Below are positions 23,695 to 32,203 of a DNA stretch of 64,000 nucleotides, piece after piece. The stretch spans positions 124,001 through 188,000 of the forward strand of contig JYOE01000020.1 in NCBI GenBank assembly GCA_000955875.1. The letters run 5' to 3'. Both the position numbers and the translations under genes were made by a program. The number at the start of each line of letters is the position of its first letter. Position 1 is the stretch's first letter. A model generated the notes under the pieces. The model was given only the letters and a program-made list of their open reading frames with translations, was not told the DNA's origin and did no database searches. The DNA comes from Terrabacter sp. 28 (lineage in GTDB: Bacteria; Actinomycetota; Actinomycetes; Actinomycetales; Dermatophilaceae).

Positions 23695-24945
23695 ATGAAC
23701 GACAAGAGCTTCGACCGCGACAACCCCGTGCTGCGCGCTGCCCTGCTACGCGGCATGGTGTCCCGCCGGTCGGCCATGATGGGCGCCGCGGGCGTGAGCG
23801 CCGCGGCGTTCCTCGCCGCCTGCGGCTCGGCGGGAAAGAACCCGTCGAGCGGCAGCGGCGCGAGCGGCACCGCGAGCGCCGCCAGGACCGCAGCGGCCGC
23901 CAAGGACATGTCCGACACCGAGAAGATCGTCAACTGGTCGAACTGGCAGGAGTACATCGACGTCTCGGAGGACGGCAAGAGCCGCCCGAGCCTCGACGCC
24001 TTCACGAAGAAGACCGGCATCAAGGTCAACTACACCGAGGACTACAACGACAACGACGAGTTCTACGCGAAGGTCCGACCCCTGCTGGAGGGTGGCACCG
24101 ACACGGGCCGGGACGTGTGGGTCAGCACCGACTGGATGGTGGCGCGCCTCATTCGCCAGGGCTACGTGCAGAAGCTCGACATGGCGAACATCCCGAACGC
24201 CAAGAACCTCGAGGCGTCGTTCCAGAACGTCGAGTTCGACCCGGGGCGCCAGTACTCGCTGCCCTGGCAGGCCGGCTTCGGCTGCATCGGCTACAACACG
24301 AAGGCGACCGGCGGCAAGAAGATCGAGACGATCACCCAGCTGCTCACCGACCCGTCGCTCAAGGGCAAGGTCACGCTCCTCACCGAGATGCGCGACACCA
24401 TGGGCCTCGTCATGATGGAGCAGGGCAAGGACATCTCGAAGTTCACCGCCGCGGACTTCGAAGCCGCTCTCGCCATGATCCAGCAGGCGAAGGACTCCGG
24501 GCAGCTCAAGGGCTTCACCGGCAACGACTACACCGACGGTCTGGCCAAGGGCGACATCGCGGCGTGCGTCGCGTGGTCCGGCGACGTCGCCTCCCTGAAG
24601 GTCGACAGCCCCGAGCTCGGCCTGACGCTCCCGGCCGCCGGTTACACGCTCTGGACCGACAACTTCGTCGTCCCGGCGCTGGCCAAGCACAAGAAGAACG
24701 CCGAGAAGCTCATCGACTACTACTACGACCCCAAGGTCATGGCCGAGGTCGAGGCCTGGGTCAACTACATCCCGCCCGTGGCCGGGACGAGGGCGGCGGT
24801 CGCGGCCACGGACGCCGAGCTCGGCGGGAACCAGCTGATCTTCCCGAGCGCGGAGACCTTGGCCAAGGCCCAGGTGTTCCGCCCGCTCACCGCGGACGAG
24901 GAGACCAAGTTCGCCAAGGCCTACTCGGCCCTCACCACCGCCTGA
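23695..24945 (+). CDS. potD: Spermidine/putrescine ABC transporter substrate-binding lipoprotein
   Basis: 416 residues. A twin-arginine-type signal (SRRSAMMGAAG, R24-R25) leads into a lipobox (FLAACG) with lipidated C43, so it is a Tat-exported lipoprotein. The mature part is a periplasmic-binding-protein fold of the PotD/PotF class (VNWSNWQEYID, TGIKVNYTEDYNDNDEFYAKV, STDWMVARLIRQGY, YSLPWQAGFGCIGYN). An SD-like GGAGA lies 7 nt before the ATG. It is the first gene of potDABC; the stop overlaps potA (TGATG). The substrate, probably putrescine or spermidine, is inferred from family and neighbours. Confidence 0.92.
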   Translation: MNDKSFDRDNPVLRAALLRGMVSRRSAMMGAAGVSAAAFLAACGSAGKNPSSGSGASGTASAARTAAAAKDMSDTEKIVNWSNWQEYIDVSEDGKSRPSLDAFTKKTGIKVNYTEDYNDNDEFYAKVRPLLEGGTDTGRDVWVSTDWMVARLIRQGYVQKLDMANIPNAKNLEASFQNVEFDPGRQYSLPWQAGFGCIGYNTKATGGKKIETITQLLTDPSLKGKVTLLTEMRDTMGLVMMEQGKDISKFTAADFEAALAMIQQAKDSGQLKGFTGNDYTDGLAKGDIAACVAWSGDVASLKVDSPELGLTLPAAGYTLWTDNFVVPALAKHKKNAEKLIDYYYDPKVMAEVEAWVNYIPPVAGTRAAVAATDAELGGNQLIFPSAETLAKAQVFRPLTADEETKFAKAYSALTTA

Positions 24946-26081
24946 TGGGAGACACGACCGTGGACCGAACAGGCAAGGGCGACCTGTCGCTGGTCGCGCT
25001 GACCAAGTCGTTCGCGACCTTCACGGCCGTCCACCCCCTCGACCTGACGATCGAGGCCGGCTCGTTCTTCGCCCTGCTCGGGCCCTCGGGCTGCGGCAAG
25101 ACGACGACCCTGCGCATGATCGCGGGGCTGGAGGACCCGACGGGTGGCCGGATCACGATCGGCGACGAGGACATCACCGACACGAAGGCCTACCAGCGCA
25201 ACGTCAACACCGTCTTCCAGTCGTACGCCCTGTTCCCGCACATGACGGTCGTCGACAACGTCATGTTCGGCCTCAAGCGCCGAGGCGACAAGGACGCCAA
25301 GCGCAAGGCGAGGGAGGCCCTCGAGCTCGTCCAGCTCGAGCAGGTGGCGACGAAACGACCGACGCAGCTCTCCGGCGGCATGCAGCAGCGGGTGGCGCTC
25401 GCGCGCGCTCTCGTCAACCGGCCCGACGTGCTGCTGCTCGACGAGCCCCTGGGGGCCCTCGACCTCAAGCTGCGCCGGCAGATGCAGATCGAGCTCAAGC
25501 GGATCCAGCAGGAGGTCGGGCTGACGTTCATCCACGTCACGCACGACCAGGAGGAGGCCATGACGATGGCCGACCGCATCGCCGTCATGAACGCCGGTCG
25601 GATGGAGCAGCTCGGCGACCCGGCGACGCTGTACGAGCGCCCGAGCTCGACCTTCGTGGCCAACTTCCTCGGCCAGTCCAACCTGTTGCGTGCCTCGGTG
25701 CTCGGCAGCGAGTCGGGCAACGGCGTCGTCCGCGTCCGCAGCCACGACACCGAGCTCGAGGTCGTGCGCGACCACCTGCCCCAAGGGGTGGGGGACGTCT
25801 GGCTCGGCGTGCGTCCCGAGAAGCTCCGGCTCGGCGAGTCAGGTGGTCCCAACCGCCTGAGCGGCCTCGTGCGAGACGTGTCCTTCACCGGGGTCGCGAC
25901 GCAGTACAGCGTGGAGATGCCCTGGGGACAGGAGCTGACCGTGGTCCAGCAGAACGACGGCACGGCGCGGGCACGCCTGGGCGAGAACGTGACCGTCTCG
26001 TGGGCCGCCGAGCACGGTTTCGCCCTCGACGCGTCCCAGGACGCCGAGGCGGGGGCCGAGCTGGTGGACGATCGTGGCTGA
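24945..26081 (+). CDS. potA: Spermidine/putrescine ABC transporter ATP-binding protein
   Basis: 378 residues. Walker A is GPSGCGKTT, the Q-loop FQSYALFP, signature LSGGMQQRVALARAL, Walker B LLLDEPLGALD and the switch His in VTHDQEEAMTMADR. The C-terminal ~100 residues form the TOBE regulatory domain typical of PotA/CUT1-type ATPases. The start ATG 24945 overlaps the potD stop; GTG 24960 is an alternative. It overlaps potB by 8 nt. It energises polyamine import at the cytoplasmic face. Confidence 0.94.
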   Translation: MGDTTVDRTGKGDLSLVALTKSFATFTAVHPLDLTIEAGSFFALLGPSGCGKTTTLRMIAGLEDPTGGRITIGDEDITDTKAYQRNVNTVFQSYALFPHMTVVDNVMFGLKRRGDKDAKRKAREALELVQLEQVATKRPTQLSGGMQQRVALARALVNRPDVLLLDEPLGALDLKLRRQMQIELKRIQQEVGLTFIHVTHDQEEAMTMADRIAVMNAGRMEQLGDPATLYERPSSTFVANFLGQSNLLRASVLGSESGNGVVRVRSHDTELEVVRDHLPQGVGDVWLGVRPEKLRLGESGGPNRLSGLVRDVSFTGVATQYSVEMPWGQELTVVQQNDGTARARLGENVTVSWAAEHGFALDASQDAEAGAELVDDRG

Positions 26082-26988
26082 CGCCGCGGTCCTCTCGACC
26101 GGAAGCTCGGTCGCGGAGGGCCGACGACGCCGCAACTGGGTCCCCTACGCGCTCCTGCTCCCGGGCCTGCTCTGGCTGTTCGTCTTCTTCGTCGTGCCGA
26201 TGATCACCCTTGCCTCGCAGTCCCTGCAGGAGGGCAACGTCGACGACGGCTTCGTCTTCACGGGCAACGTCGCGGTCTACGGTCAGGCGCTCACCACCTA
26301 CTGGCCGCAGATGCTGCGCTCCCTGCTCTACGCCGGCACGGCGACGGTCCTCGCGCTCGTGCTGGGCTACCCGCTCGCCTACTTCATCGCGCAGAAGGCG
26401 GGGCGCTGGAAGAACGTCGTCCTCGTGCTCGTCATCGCGCCGTTCTTCACGAGCTTCCTCATCCGGACGCTCGCCTGGAAGACGATTCTGTCGGACAACT
26501 GGGTCGTCACCGACTGGGCCAACAAGCTCGGGGTGACCAGCGTGCTCCAGGCGCTGGGACTCACCGCCAACGACTCGCTGCTCTTCTCGCCGTTCGCGGT
26601 GGTCATGGGACTGACCTACAACTTCCTGCCGTTCATGATCCTGCCGCTCTACGCGACCCTCGAGCGGCTCGACCCGCGGCTGCTCGAGGCGGCGAGCGAC
26701 CTGTACGCCTCGCCGTGGCAGACCTTCCGCAAGGTGACGTGGCCACTGTCCCTCCCGGGCGTCGTGGCCGGGACCCTGCTGACGTTCATCCCGGCGTCGG
26801 GTGACTTCATCAACGCTCGTCTGCTCGGCAACACCCAGACGACGATGATCGGGGCGGTCATCGACAGCCAGTTCCTACGCGTCCTCGACTACCCGCTCGC
26901 TGCAGCACTCTCGTTCGTGCTGCTCGTCATCATCCTGGTGCTTGTGGCCTCCTACGTCCGCAAGGCCGGCACGGAGGAGCTGCTCTGA
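26074..26988 (+). CDS. potB: Spermidine/putrescine ABC transporter permease
   Basis: 304 residues with six predicted TM helices. The EAA loop reads RLDPRLLEAASDLYASPWQTFRKVTWPLSLPG, which contacts the ATPase. GTG 26074 overlaps the end of potA by 8 nt, and the stop overlaps potC (TGATG). PotB forms a heterodimeric channel with PotC. Confidence 0.92.
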   Translation: MADAAVLSTGSSVAEGRRRRNWVPYALLLPGLLWLFVFFVVPMITLASQSLQEGNVDDGFVFTGNVAVYGQALTTYWPQMLRSLLYAGTATVLALVLGYPLAYFIAQKAGRWKNVVLVLVIAPFFTSFLIRTLAWKTILSDNWVVTDWANKLGVTSVLQALGLTANDSLLFSPFAVVMGLTYNFLPFMILPLYATLERLDPRLLEAASDLYASPWQTFRKVTWPLSLPGVVAGTLLTFIPASGDFINARLLGNTQTTMIGAVIDSQFLRVLDYPLAAALSFVLLVIILVLVASYVRKAGTEELL

Positions 26989-27782
26989 TGGCCTGGATCA
27001 AGCGTCACCTCATCACGTTCGCAGCACTCGCCGTGCTCGCCTACACGCTCGTGCCCAACGTCATCGTCGCGGTCTTCTCGTTCAACGACCCGAAGGGCAA
27101 GTTCAACTACACGTTCAACGAGTTCTCCACCGACGCCTGGACCAACCCCTGTGGCGCTCCAGGCATCTGCGACTCGCTGGGTCTGAGCCTGCGCATCGGC
27201 ATCACCGCCTCGATCATCGCGACGATCCTCGGCACGATGATCGCCTTCGCCCTGGGCCGCTACCGGTTCAGGGGACGCTCCGCCACCAACCTGCTCATCT
27301 TCATGCCGATGGCCACTCCCGAGGTCGTCATGGGGTCGAGCCTGCTGACGCTCTTCCTGATGGCCGGCATCCCCGCCGGGCCGGTGGCGATCCTCATCGC
27401 GCACATCATGTTCTGCGTCTCGTTCGTCGTCGTCGCGGTCAAGGCCCGGGTGGCGACCCTCGACCCCCGGCTCGAGGAGGCCGCCGCCGACCTCGGGGCC
27501 AACCCGACCCAGACGTTCCTGCGGGTGACCCTGCCCCTGGCGGCGCCGGGAATCGCGGCGGGAGGACTGCTCGCCTTCTCGCTGAGCTTCGACGACTACA
27601 TCATCACGAACTTCAACGCGAGCCCGAGCTCGATCACCTTCCCGATGTACGTGTGGGGCGCCGCCCAGCGCGGCGTGCCGGTGCAGGTGTACGCCATCGG
27701 AACGGTCATGTTCCTCATCGCTCTCGGCGTCGTGGTCGCGGGCCAGGTCGTCGGAGCCCGCCGCAACAGACAGGTGGCCTGA
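26988..27782 (+). CDS. potC: Spermidine/putrescine ABC transporter permease
   Basis: 264 residues with six TM helices. The EAA loop is LDPRLEEAAADLGANPTQTFLRVTLPLAAPG and the downstream segment SLSFDDYIITNFNAS is typical of PotC/YdcV-type permeases. It is translationally coupled to potB. The next gene starts 6 bp after the stop, so the saccharopine-dehydrogenase-like gene is probably in the same operon. Confidence 0.92.
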   Translation: MAWIKRHLITFAALAVLAYTLVPNVIVAVFSFNDPKGKFNYTFNEFSTDAWTNPCGAPGICDSLGLSLRIGITASIIATILGTMIAFALGRYRFRGRSATNLLIFMPMATPEVVMGSSLLTLFLMAGIPAGPVAILIAHIMFCVSFVVVAVKARVATLDPRLEEAAADLGANPTQTFLRVTLPLAAPGIAAGGLLAFSLSFDDYIITNFNASPSSITFPMYVWGAAQRGVPVQVYAIGTVMFLIALGVVVAGQVVGARRNRQVA

Positions 27783-27788
27783 GTCCCC

Positions 27789-29036
27789 ATGCGCGTCCTC
27801 ATGATCGGCTCCGGTGGGGTCGGCGACGCCGCCGCGCGCATCGCGGCCGAGCGCGACTTCTTCGAGCTCTGGGTCGTCGCCGACTACGACATCGCGCGGG
27901 CATCACGCACCGTCGCCGCGGTCGGCGGGCGACACCCGGGTGAGAGTCGCTTCGTCGCGGTCCAGGTCGATGCGTCGTCGGTGGAGGCCGTGACTGCACT
28001 CGCACGCGAGCACGGCGCGACGCACGTGTTCAACGCCGTCGACCCGAAGTTCAACATGTCGATCTTCAACGCTGCCAAGGCTGCCGGCGCCGACTATCTC
28101 GACATGGCGATGAGCCTCTCGCGCCGCCATCCTGAGCAGCCGTATGCCGTCACCGGGGTCAAGCTGGGCGACGAGCAGTTCGCGGTGGCGGGGGAGTGGG
28201 AGGCCGACGGCCGGCTCGCGCTCGTCGGCATCGGCGTCGAGCCGGGGCTGTCCGACGTGTTCGCGCGCTATGCGGCAGACCACCTCTTCAGCGTGATCGA
28301 CGAGCTGGGCACGCGCGACGGCGCCAACCTCGTGGTGCGGGACGACGACGGCAACGAGGTCTTCGCGCCGAGCTTCTCGATGTGGACGACGATCGAGGAG
28401 TGCCTCAACCCTCCCGTGGTCTGGGAGAAGGACCGGGGGTGGTTCACCACCGAGCCGTTCAGCGAGCCGGAGGTGTTCGACTTCCCGGAGGGCATCGGCC
28501 CGGTCGAGTGCGTCAACGTCGAGCACGAGGAGGTGCTCCTCATGCCACGCTGGGTCGACGCGAAGCGGGTCACCTTCAAGTACGGCCTCGGCGACGAGTT
28601 CATCACCATCCTCAAGGTGCTGAACACGCTCGGGCTCGACCGCACCGAGCCGGTGCGGGTCAAGGGCGTCGAGGTGAGCCCCCGCGACGTCGTGGCGGCC
28701 GTGCTCCCCGACCCCGCGAGCATCGGCTCGCGGATGACCGGCAAGACCTGCGCCGGACTGTTCGTCACCGGCACGGGCACGGACGGCCGGCCGCGGCGCA
28801 CGTACCTCTACCACGTCGTCGACAACGAGCAGACGATGCGCGACTACGGCGCCCAGTGCGTCGTGTGGCAGACCGCCGTCAACCCGGTCGTCGCGCTCGA
28901 GCTGCTCGCCCGGGGTGTGTGGAAGGGCGAGGGCGTGCTCGGCCCCGAGGCGTTCGACGCCGTCCCGTTCCTCGAGCTCCTGGCAGCCTCGAAGCCGGAC
29001 GGGTACGGGTCTGCCTGGGGCATCGACGAACGCTGA
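27789..29036 (+). CDS. Saccharopine dehydrogenase-family oxidoreductase
   Basis: 415 residues. The N-terminal Rossmann motif is VLMIGSGGVGDAAARIAAE, followed by the substrate-binding region (FNAVDPKFNMSIFNAAKAAGADYLDMA, GIGVEPGLSDVFARYAAD). It belongs to the saccharopine reductase/carboxynorspermidine dehydrogenase group. Only 6 bp separate it from potC, so it is likely co-transcribed with the polyamine importer. An inference is that it reductively couples or cleaves an aminoaldehyde-polyamine conjugate (carboxynorspermidine-type chemistry) and does not make lysine. Direct evidence for the substrate is lacking. Confidence 0.75.
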   Translation: MRVLMIGSGGVGDAAARIAAERDFFELWVVADYDIARASRTVAAVGGRHPGESRFVAVQVDASSVEAVTALAREHGATHVFNAVDPKFNMSIFNAAKAAGADYLDMAMSLSRRHPEQPYAVTGVKLGDEQFAVAGEWEADGRLALVGIGVEPGLSDVFARYAADHLFSVIDELGTRDGANLVVRDDDGNEVFAPSFSMWTTIEECLNPPVVWEKDRGWFTTEPFSEPEVFDFPEGIGPVECVNVEHEEVLLMPRWVDAKRVTFKYGLGDEFITILKVLNTLGLDRTEPVRVKGVEVSPRDVVAAVLPDPASIGSRMTGKTCAGLFVTGTGTDGRPRRTYLYHVVDNEQTMRDYGAQCVVWQTAVNPVVALELLARGVWKGEGVLGPEAFDAVPFLELLAASKPDGYGSAWGIDER

Positions 29037-29070
29037 CGAGCGCTGAGGAGCGCTGACGAGCGCTGGCGAG
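29031..29070. repeat. Four 10-bp tandem units at the end of the polyamine operon
   Basis: CGCTGACGAG-type units (one substitution in two of them) repeat four times, the first overlapping the stop codon at 29034-29036. Each contains AGCGCT. The rest of the 158-bp gap holds only the next promoter. Confidence 0.85.
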
Positions 29071-29181
29071 CTCGAGGCGGTCAGGGTGCTCGAGGCGCTC
29101 GACCGCCCACCAGGGCCCGGCGCGGCCGGGAACGGCTCGCACAGGGTCGGGAGGCACCCATCACGGAACATCGACGAGGAA

Positions 29182-29187
29182 TAGGGT
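29182..29187 (+). promoter_or_regulatory. -10 box of a leaderless promoter for gabD
   Basis: TAGGGT, 7 nt, then ATG 29195. No SD in the gap. Confidence 0.45.
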
Positions 29188-29194
29188 TTCAGGC

Positions 29195-30664
29195 ATGGCA
29201 GCGGTGACGCAGAAGTCAGTGATCGACTCAGTGCCCAAGGGCCTCTACATCGGCGGGCAGTGGCGCGACGGCGGCGACGGCGAGACGATCGCCGTCGACG
29301 ACCCCGCGACCGGCAAGGTGCTGACGCACGTGGCGGCAGCCACCGTCGCCGACGGCCGTGCGGCGCTCGACGCCGCCGTGGCGGCGCAGTCCGACTGGGC
29401 GAAGACGCCCCCGCGCGACCGCGGCGAACTCCTCCGGGCGGCATACGAGAAGATCACCGAGCGCGCGGAGGAGTTCGCGATGCTCATGACCCTCGAGATG
29501 GGCAAGACGCTCGCCGAGAGCCGCGGCGAGGTGGCCTACGGCGCCGAGTTCTTCCGCTGGTTCTCCGAGGAGGCCGTGCGCATCTCGGGCCGGTGGTCCA
29601 CGGCGCCCAACGGCGCGACCCGCCTCATGACGATGAAGCAGCCGGTCGGCCCGACGCTGATGATCACGCCGTGGAACTTCCCGCTGGCCATGGGAACCCG
29701 CAAGATCGGGCCCGCCATCGCAGCCGGCTGCACGATGGTCGTCAAGCCGGCCAGCCAGACGCCGCTGACGATGCTGGCGCTGGCCGACCTGCTGCGCGAG
29801 TGCGGCCTGCCCGACGGCGTGCTCAACGTCGTCATGACGACCCACGGGACCACCGGCGCCGTCATGGAGCCCCTCATCCGCGACCCGCGGCTGCGCAAGC
29901 TCACCTTCACCGGCTCGACCCCCGTCGGTCGCTCGCTGATGGAGCAGGCCTCCCAGGGCATCCTCCGGGTCTCGATGGAGCTCGGCGGCAACGCACCCTT
30001 CCTCGTCTTCGAGGACGCCGACGTCGACAAGGCCGTCGACGGCGCGATGCTCGCCAAGATGCGCAACATGGGCGAGGCCTGCACGGCGGCGAACCGGTTC
30101 TACGTCCACGAGTCGCTCGCCGACGAGTTCAGCGCCGAGCTCGCGAGGCGGATGGGGGCCCTGACGCTCGGCAAGGGGACGAAGGACGGCGTCGACGTCG
30201 GACCCCTGGTCGACGAGAAGGCACGCGACAAGGTCAGCGCGCTCGTCGACGACGCCGTCGCCAAGGGCGCGAAGGTGCTGGTCGGCGGCTCGGTGCCCGA
30301 CGGCGACGGCTGGTTCTACGAGCCCACCGTGCTCGCCGACGTGCCCACCGACGCCGAGATGGCACGCGAGGAGATCTTCGGCCCGGTCGCGCCGGTGACG
30401 ACCTTCCGCACCGACGCCGAGGCCGTCCGCCTCGCCAACGACACCGAGTACGGCCTCGTCGCGTACCTCTTCACCCGGGACCTCTCGCGCGCCATCGCGA
30501 TGAGCGAGGCGCTCGAGTACGGCATGGTCGGGGTCAACCAGGGCATCGTGTCCAACCCTGCCGCGCCCTTCGGCGGCGTCAAGGCCTCCGGTGTCGGGCG
30601 CGAGGGCGGTTTCGAGGGCATCGACGAGTACCTCGAGACCAAGTACGTCGGCATCGCCCTGTAG
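29195..30664 (+). CDS. gabD: Succinate-semialdehyde dehydrogenase
   Basis: 489 residues, aldehyde dehydrogenase superfamily, GabD-like. ITPWNFPLAMGTRKIGPAIAAGC holds the catalytic Asn, VSMELGGNAPFLVFEDADVD the general-base Glu and NMGEACTAANRFYVHE the nucleophile Cys. NPAAPFGGVKASGVGREGG near the C-terminus is typical of SSADH. It oxidises succinate semialdehyde to succinate, completing putrescine -> aminobutyraldehyde -> GABA -> succinate semialdehyde -> succinate. A dedicated GABA transaminase gene is not evident; the class III enzyme at 20 kb may also serve that step. Cofactor (NAD or NADP) not assigned. Confidence 0.88.
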   Translation: MAAVTQKSVIDSVPKGLYIGGQWRDGGDGETIAVDDPATGKVLTHVAAATVADGRAALDAAVAAQSDWAKTPPRDRGELLRAAYEKITERAEEFAMLMTLEMGKTLAESRGEVAYGAEFFRWFSEEAVRISGRWSTAPNGATRLMTMKQPVGPTLMITPWNFPLAMGTRKIGPAIAAGCTMVVKPASQTPLTMLALADLLRECGLPDGVLNVVMTTHGTTGAVMEPLIRDPRLRKLTFTGSTPVGRSLMEQASQGILRVSMELGGNAPFLVFEDADVDKAVDGAMLAKMRNMGEACTAANRFYVHESLADEFSAELARRMGALTLGKGTKDGVDVGPLVDEKARDKVSALVDDAVAKGAKVLVGGSVPDGDGWFYEPTVLADVPTDAEMAREEIFGPVAPVTTFRTDAEAVRLANDTEYGLVAYLFTRDLSRAIAMSEALEYGMVGVNQGIVSNPAAPFGGVKASGVGREGGFEGIDEYLETKYVGIAL

Positions 30665-30669
30665 GCGTT

Positions 30670-30692
30670 CCCCCGCCGACGAACGTCGGGGG
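30670..30692 (+). terminator. Terminator-like hairpin after gabD
   Basis: CCGACG-AA-CGTCGG (30676-30689) with flanking C and G runs that extend the stem through a bulge; it starts 6 bp after the gabD stop. Confidence 0.65.
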
Positions 30693-30746
30693 CAAACTAC
30701 GCGAAACCGGTCCGGGTAGCACGACCGTTGTGGTGCAATCCCTTCC

Positions 30747-31760
30747 ATGACGACTCAAGCGGGGCGCTTGGGAGGTGGGGCGCTTCGCTCGCTCGCCTCC
30801 CTGCTCGACGACACGGACTCGGCGCTGCGGCGCGGGGCTTCGGCCGGTGTGTCCGTGTGGTCCTCCGGCTTCCCGGCCCTCGACGAGACCCTGACGGGGG
30901 GATTCCGTGCGGGTGAGCTGGTGCTCCTCGGCGGACCGCAGGGCAACGGCAAGACCACCATCGGCATGCAGTTCGTGCGCAACGCGGTCGCCGCCGGCCG
31001 CACGGCGCTCTTCTTCTCCTACGAGCACGAGGCGCACACGCTCTTCGAGCGACTCGTGTCGATGGAGGCCGCCGAGCGCATCCCCGGTGAGGTCGCGACG
31101 GTGCACGAGGTGCGCCGCGCGCTCGAGTCCGACTCGGGCGGCCTCACCCTCGAGGACGTCCTGACCCCGCTCCCCGGAGCCCTCCCGGCACTCTTCGCCC
31201 TCGCGGACTTCGGCGAGCGGCTGCACATCCACGAGTCGAACGGCTCGACGACGCTCGCGGAGATCCGACGGATCGTGGACGAGGTCGCGCAGCAGACGGG
31301 CGAGGCGCCCCTGGTCCTCGTCGACTACCTCCAGAAGGTGCCGATGCGTGACGCACCGGACGGCGACGTCGTGACCGCCGCAGCGGAGGGCCTGAAGGAG
31401 CTCGCGCTGCAGGCCGGCGTGCCGGTGGTCGCGGTGGCGGCCGCCGACAAGGCCAGCCTGGGGGCCGGCCGTCGCATGCGCATCCACGACCTGCGCGGCT
31501 CGTCGGCGCTCGCCTACGAGTCGGACATCGTGCTCATCCTCAGCGAGAAGGTCGACATCGTCGCGCGCGACCACCTCATCTACGACCTCGGCAACGCCCA
31601 GCGCTTCAGCGACTGGTGCGTGGTCACGGTCGAGAAGAACCGCCACGGCCGGGCCGGCGTCGAGCTCGAGTTCCACAAGGACTTCACGCACGGCCGGTTC
31701 CACACCGACGGCCAGGAGGTCAAGGAACGCCTCATCGACGAGCGGGTCTTCGTCAACTGA
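30747..31760 (+). CDS. Stand-alone DnaB-like helicase C-terminal (RecA-fold) ATPase
   Basis: 337 residues. Walker A is LGGPQGNGKTTIGMQFVRNA and Walker B LVLVDYLQKVPM; IHDLRGSSALAYESDIVLIL matches the H3/H4 region of DnaB-like RecA folds, and EKNRHGRAGVELEFHKDF the terminal strand with arginine-finger residues. The DnaB N-terminal dimerisation domain is absent, so this is not a replicative helicase by architecture. A regulatory or repair ATPase is possible; function unknown. An imperfect TGCAAT lies 7 nt before the ATG. Convergent with the barstar/RNase pair. Confidence 0.75.
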   Translation: MTTQAGRLGGGALRSLASLLDDTDSALRRGASAGVSVWSSGFPALDETLTGGFRAGELVLLGGPQGNGKTTIGMQFVRNAVAAGRTALFFSYEHEAHTLFERLVSMEAAERIPGEVATVHEVRRALESDSGGLTLEDVLTPLPGALPALFALADFGERLHIHESNGSTTLAEIRRIVDEVAQQTGEAPLVLVDYLQKVPMRDAPDGDVVTAAAEGLKELALQAGVPVVAVAAADKASLGAGRRMRIHDLRGSSALAYESDIVLILSEKVDIVARDHLIYDLGNAQRFSDWCVVTVEKNRHGRAGVELEFHKDFTHGRFHTDGQEVKERLIDERVFVN

Positions 31761-31773
31761 CGCGCACCTCCGA

Positions 31774-31788
31774 GGACGGATGCCGTCC
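31774..31788. terminator. Small hairpin between convergent genes
   Basis: GGACGG-ATG-CCGTCC, a perfect 6-bp stem 13 bp after the DnaB-like stop. A weak terminator candidate. A CGGCATAC octamer lies 44 bp further on. Confidence 0.4.
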
Positions 31789-31855
31789 GGCGGCGTCCGC
31801 GGGCCCGGGCCGTCGCGCGGGGGCGGCGTGACGGCATACGTGGTCGGGCTCTGCC

Positions 31856-32203
31856 CTAGCGCGCGATGACGGTGACGTTGAGGTCGGGGCGTTCCTCGTC
31901 GACCTGCTCGAGGACCGCGACGACCGTCTCGTAGGTGGCGCGCTCGGAGGTGCGCAGCCCCTGGGTGCGGTCCCACACGAGCTCGATGGGAACACCGCGC
32001 GGACCTTCGAGGTCTCGCAGCGCGTCGAGGAGGGCGTCCCAGTTGTGGCCGAACCAGTCGGGCAGGTCCAGTGCCGTGGCGAACGCCTCGAGGACGCTGT
32101 CCTTGTCGTGGCCGCCGGACACGACCCGCACGTCGTGGCCGAGCCAGCGCAGCTGGTCGAGGTGGTCGTCCGGCTCGCTGTGGCGGCCGAGAAAGGTCGT
32201 CAC
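31856..32203 (-). CDS. Barstar-family ribonuclease inhibitor
   Basis: 115 residues. FGHNWDALLDALRDLEG is the barstar helix-2 signature that plugs the RNase active site, with an acidic following segment. GTG 32203 overlaps the RNase stop codon (GTGA), so inhibitor translation depends on translation of the RNase. It should act in the cytoplasm, neutralising RNase that fails to be exported. Confidence 0.9.
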   Translation of the reverse strand: MTTFLGRHSEPDDHLDQLRWLGHDVRVVSGGHDKDSVLEAFATALDLPDWFGHNWDALLDALRDLEGPRGVPIELVWDRTQGLRTSERATYETVVAVLEQVDEERPDLNVTVIAR

